A stretch of 64,000 bases of DNA from Mya arenaria (Eukaryota > Mollusca > Bivalvia > Myida > Myidae). How positions within the stretch are numbered: the stretch's first letter is position 1; each line of letters opens with the position of its first letter. Of the stretch, positions 62,161-64,000 are shown in pieces. The stretch covers positions 31,609,473 through 31,673,472 of the forward strand of contig NC_069122.1 in the NCBI RefSeq assembly GCF_026914265.1, read 5' to 3'. The translations under genes and the position numbers were made by a program. The notes under the pieces are model-generated. The model was not told where the DNA came from. It did no database searches and saw only the letters and a program-made list of their open reading frames with translations.

Positions 62161-63030
62161 AATCACCATAAGCAGGTTTTTCATATCACAGTTTTAACAG
62201 CTATATCTATAAATTTAAAACTTTATTTGAATATATAAATATTGAATTATATCTCTACTGTTACTAATGGACGGTACAACCTATACACAATACAATATAC
62301 AAATAACTTCAATAATGAATAGCTAGATAAGTTTAAACTGAAGTTATATTTAATATATTTATATATTTATAAGGTTATATTATATTTAGTCTACACATGA
62401 TTACGCCGCATTTTTAAAAATCGTACAAGACAGTCCAAAGGACGGCTTTATCCACGCCGTTGTTTTTCTCTGAACCTGACTGGTACTTTGAATCTGATCA
62501 AGAGAGGGAAATAGGAAATACAAGTTGTTTGATCGTTAAACTAAATATTATTGGACAATTGAACATGTTATAAAAGGGTATTTGTTAAAATTATTCAGAT
62601 TGTGTGTAGTGTAGGTAAAATCAATGTCAAGGCAATTTTGGCTAAAAATAGAAGGATAATGAGTCTTTGATTTATAACATCGATGAAACAGCAAGCCACT
62701 GGTTGAAAGTAATGATAACTTTCGGCGGAGTGCGAATCTGGGTATCAACCTGTGCAACTTGTTTAACACTTTCATTTAAAACTGATATCTTATCAGCATT
62801 GTCAAAATATGGAACTTTAAGTTCATGACGGATAACTTACACAAATTGCAATTGGTTTGAGTTCTTGGATCAAATTTTGTAACTGCTGCTAAAGCTTAGT
62901 CTGCATATCAAAGAGATATATCTTTATTTTTTAAGATGCTAGATGATAAACTAAAACACTTAAACAATAAACACTTACATAATGAAACTGATAAGATCCA
63001 GGAGAAATGTTAATGTTTTCAAAAAAAATG
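62161..63030. other. Intergenic DNA
   Basis: AT-rich, with no recognisable gene, RNA or bounded repeat. Confidence 0.45.
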
Positions 63031-63960
63031 TAATGAATAGGTCACTCAATAAGGTCAATATTTGTACCAAGTTATGTTATAATCCATCAATGCACAAGTC
63101 AGTAATAACGTAGACACGAGCAAATGTACTCTGACCTTTAAATGTCTCGTATGACCTTGACTTTTGAGGTACGGACGCAGGTCAAGGTCAATGCACATTG
63201 CCTCAATGAGGAAAACCTTTGTACCAAATCATATTATAATCAATCAATACATATGGAAGTTAAAGCGCGGATACGAGCATGTGTACTCTGACCTTTAAAT
63301 ATCTCGTGTGACCTTGACCTTTGATGTATGGATCCGGGTTAAGGTCACTGCACGTCGCCTGAATGAAGACACAACATTTGTACTATGTAATATGGTAATC
63401 CATTAACGCATAAGTAATTTATAACGCGGACGCTATCTTGTGTATTCTGACCTTTAAATGTCTCGTGTGACCTTCACCTTTGAGGTATAGACCCGCGCCA
63501 ATGTCAATACACAATGAGGACAAGATTTGTACCAAGTTATATGATAATCCATCAATGCATACGTAAGTTATATACCGGACAATAGCATGTGCATTCTGAC
63601 TTTTAAATGTCTAGTGTGACCTTGACCTTTGAGGTATGGACCTAATTCATGGTCACTGCACATAGTCTTAATAAAGGAAACATGTGTACCAAATTATAAG
63701 GTTATCCATCAATGCATAAGCTAAATATAGATCGGACACGAGCATGTGTATCCTCACCTTAAAATGTCTCATGTGACCCTTACCGTTGAAGTTTCTAACT
63801 TGTTAAAGGTCAATTCACATTGTGTCAATGAGGACAGCATTGCTACCAAGTTATATGGTAATCCATCAATGCATAGGTCAGATATAGACACGAAATGCTA
63901 CGGAGAACACAAACAGACAAACAGACAAACACACCGACAGACGGACAGACGGACGGACGG
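63030..63960. repeat. ~153-bp tandem repeat, about six diverged units, ending in a GACGGA microsatellite
   Basis: CTCTGACCTTTAAATGTCTC followed by GTGTGACCTTGACCTTTGAG recurs near 63,130, 63,283, 63,445, 63,593 and 63,750, each with GTACCAA-TTATA-TAATCCATCAATGCATA downstream. The array ends in ACAGACAAACAGACAAACAC and (GACG)n-type sequence. The units have diverged considerably. It is a typical dispersed bivalve repeat by style. Confidence 0.9.
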
Positions 63961-64000
63961 ACGAAGTGCATTCCTTTAATCCCCTACCAAGTCCGTGCGG

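Overview
The window is AT-rich, intron-rich animal nuclear DNA packed with short transposon copies, microsatellites and two large tandem arrays. Several signs point to a bivalve mollusc: a Cys-loop receptor subunit gene without introns, an IRE1-like kinase/RNase gene outside the usual ER sensor context, CR1/Jockey-type LINEs with degenerate endonuclease reading frames, retroposon tails ending in TTCTG repeats, and TTAA-flanked MITEs whose ends begin AGCTGCACTCTCACA. The species is inferred, not proven.

Layout. (1) 1-10,423: at least six minus-strand exons of one protein-coding gene that runs off the left edge. All splice phases agree. I do not recognise the protein. Its introns hold a 400-bp GAT microsatellite, a hairpin and a Harbinger-like MITE. 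(2) 10.5-23.2 kb: gene-poor DNA with a second Harbinger-like MITE, two TTAA MITE families, a minus-strand LINE and a fold-back. A ~0.7-kb block here, split by inserted DNA, recurs at 33.5 kb. (3) 23.3-24.6 kb: an intronless nicotinic-type Cys-loop receptor subunit with one apparent +1 frameshift. (4) 25.7-39.6 kb: a direct tandem segmental duplication. Each copy has a CTA microsatellite, a five-exon short-chain dehydrogenase/reductase (SDR) gene and a LINE endonuclease remnant. Both SDR genes look intact, with identical exon lengths and 321 codons. Copy-specific MITE insertions mark events after the duplication.

(5) 39.6-43.1 kb: a ~37-bp minisatellite of about 94 units that starts abruptly inside the second LINE remnant. 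(6) 43.5-45.7 kb: an IRE1/RNase L-type kinase-KEN gene with a leader exon, no luminal sensor and one +1 frameshift. (7) 46-53 kb: mostly repeats, with weakly supported minus-strand exons and a small Polinton-like integrase fossil. (8) 54.9-56.4 kb: a related leader cassette followed by a different small gene that may encode a membrane-anchored protein. (9) 56.7-64 kb: a TTAA-flanked element carrying a tRNA-like sequence, another MITE, a ~67-bp satellite of about 65 units, and a ~153-bp repeat ending in a CAGACGGA-type microsatellite.

The genes do not form an obvious pathway. The most informative structure is the SDR duplication with its before/after insertion sites. The most interesting biology is the sensorless IRE1-like RNase whose leader cassette recurs 11 kb downstream in front of a different gene.
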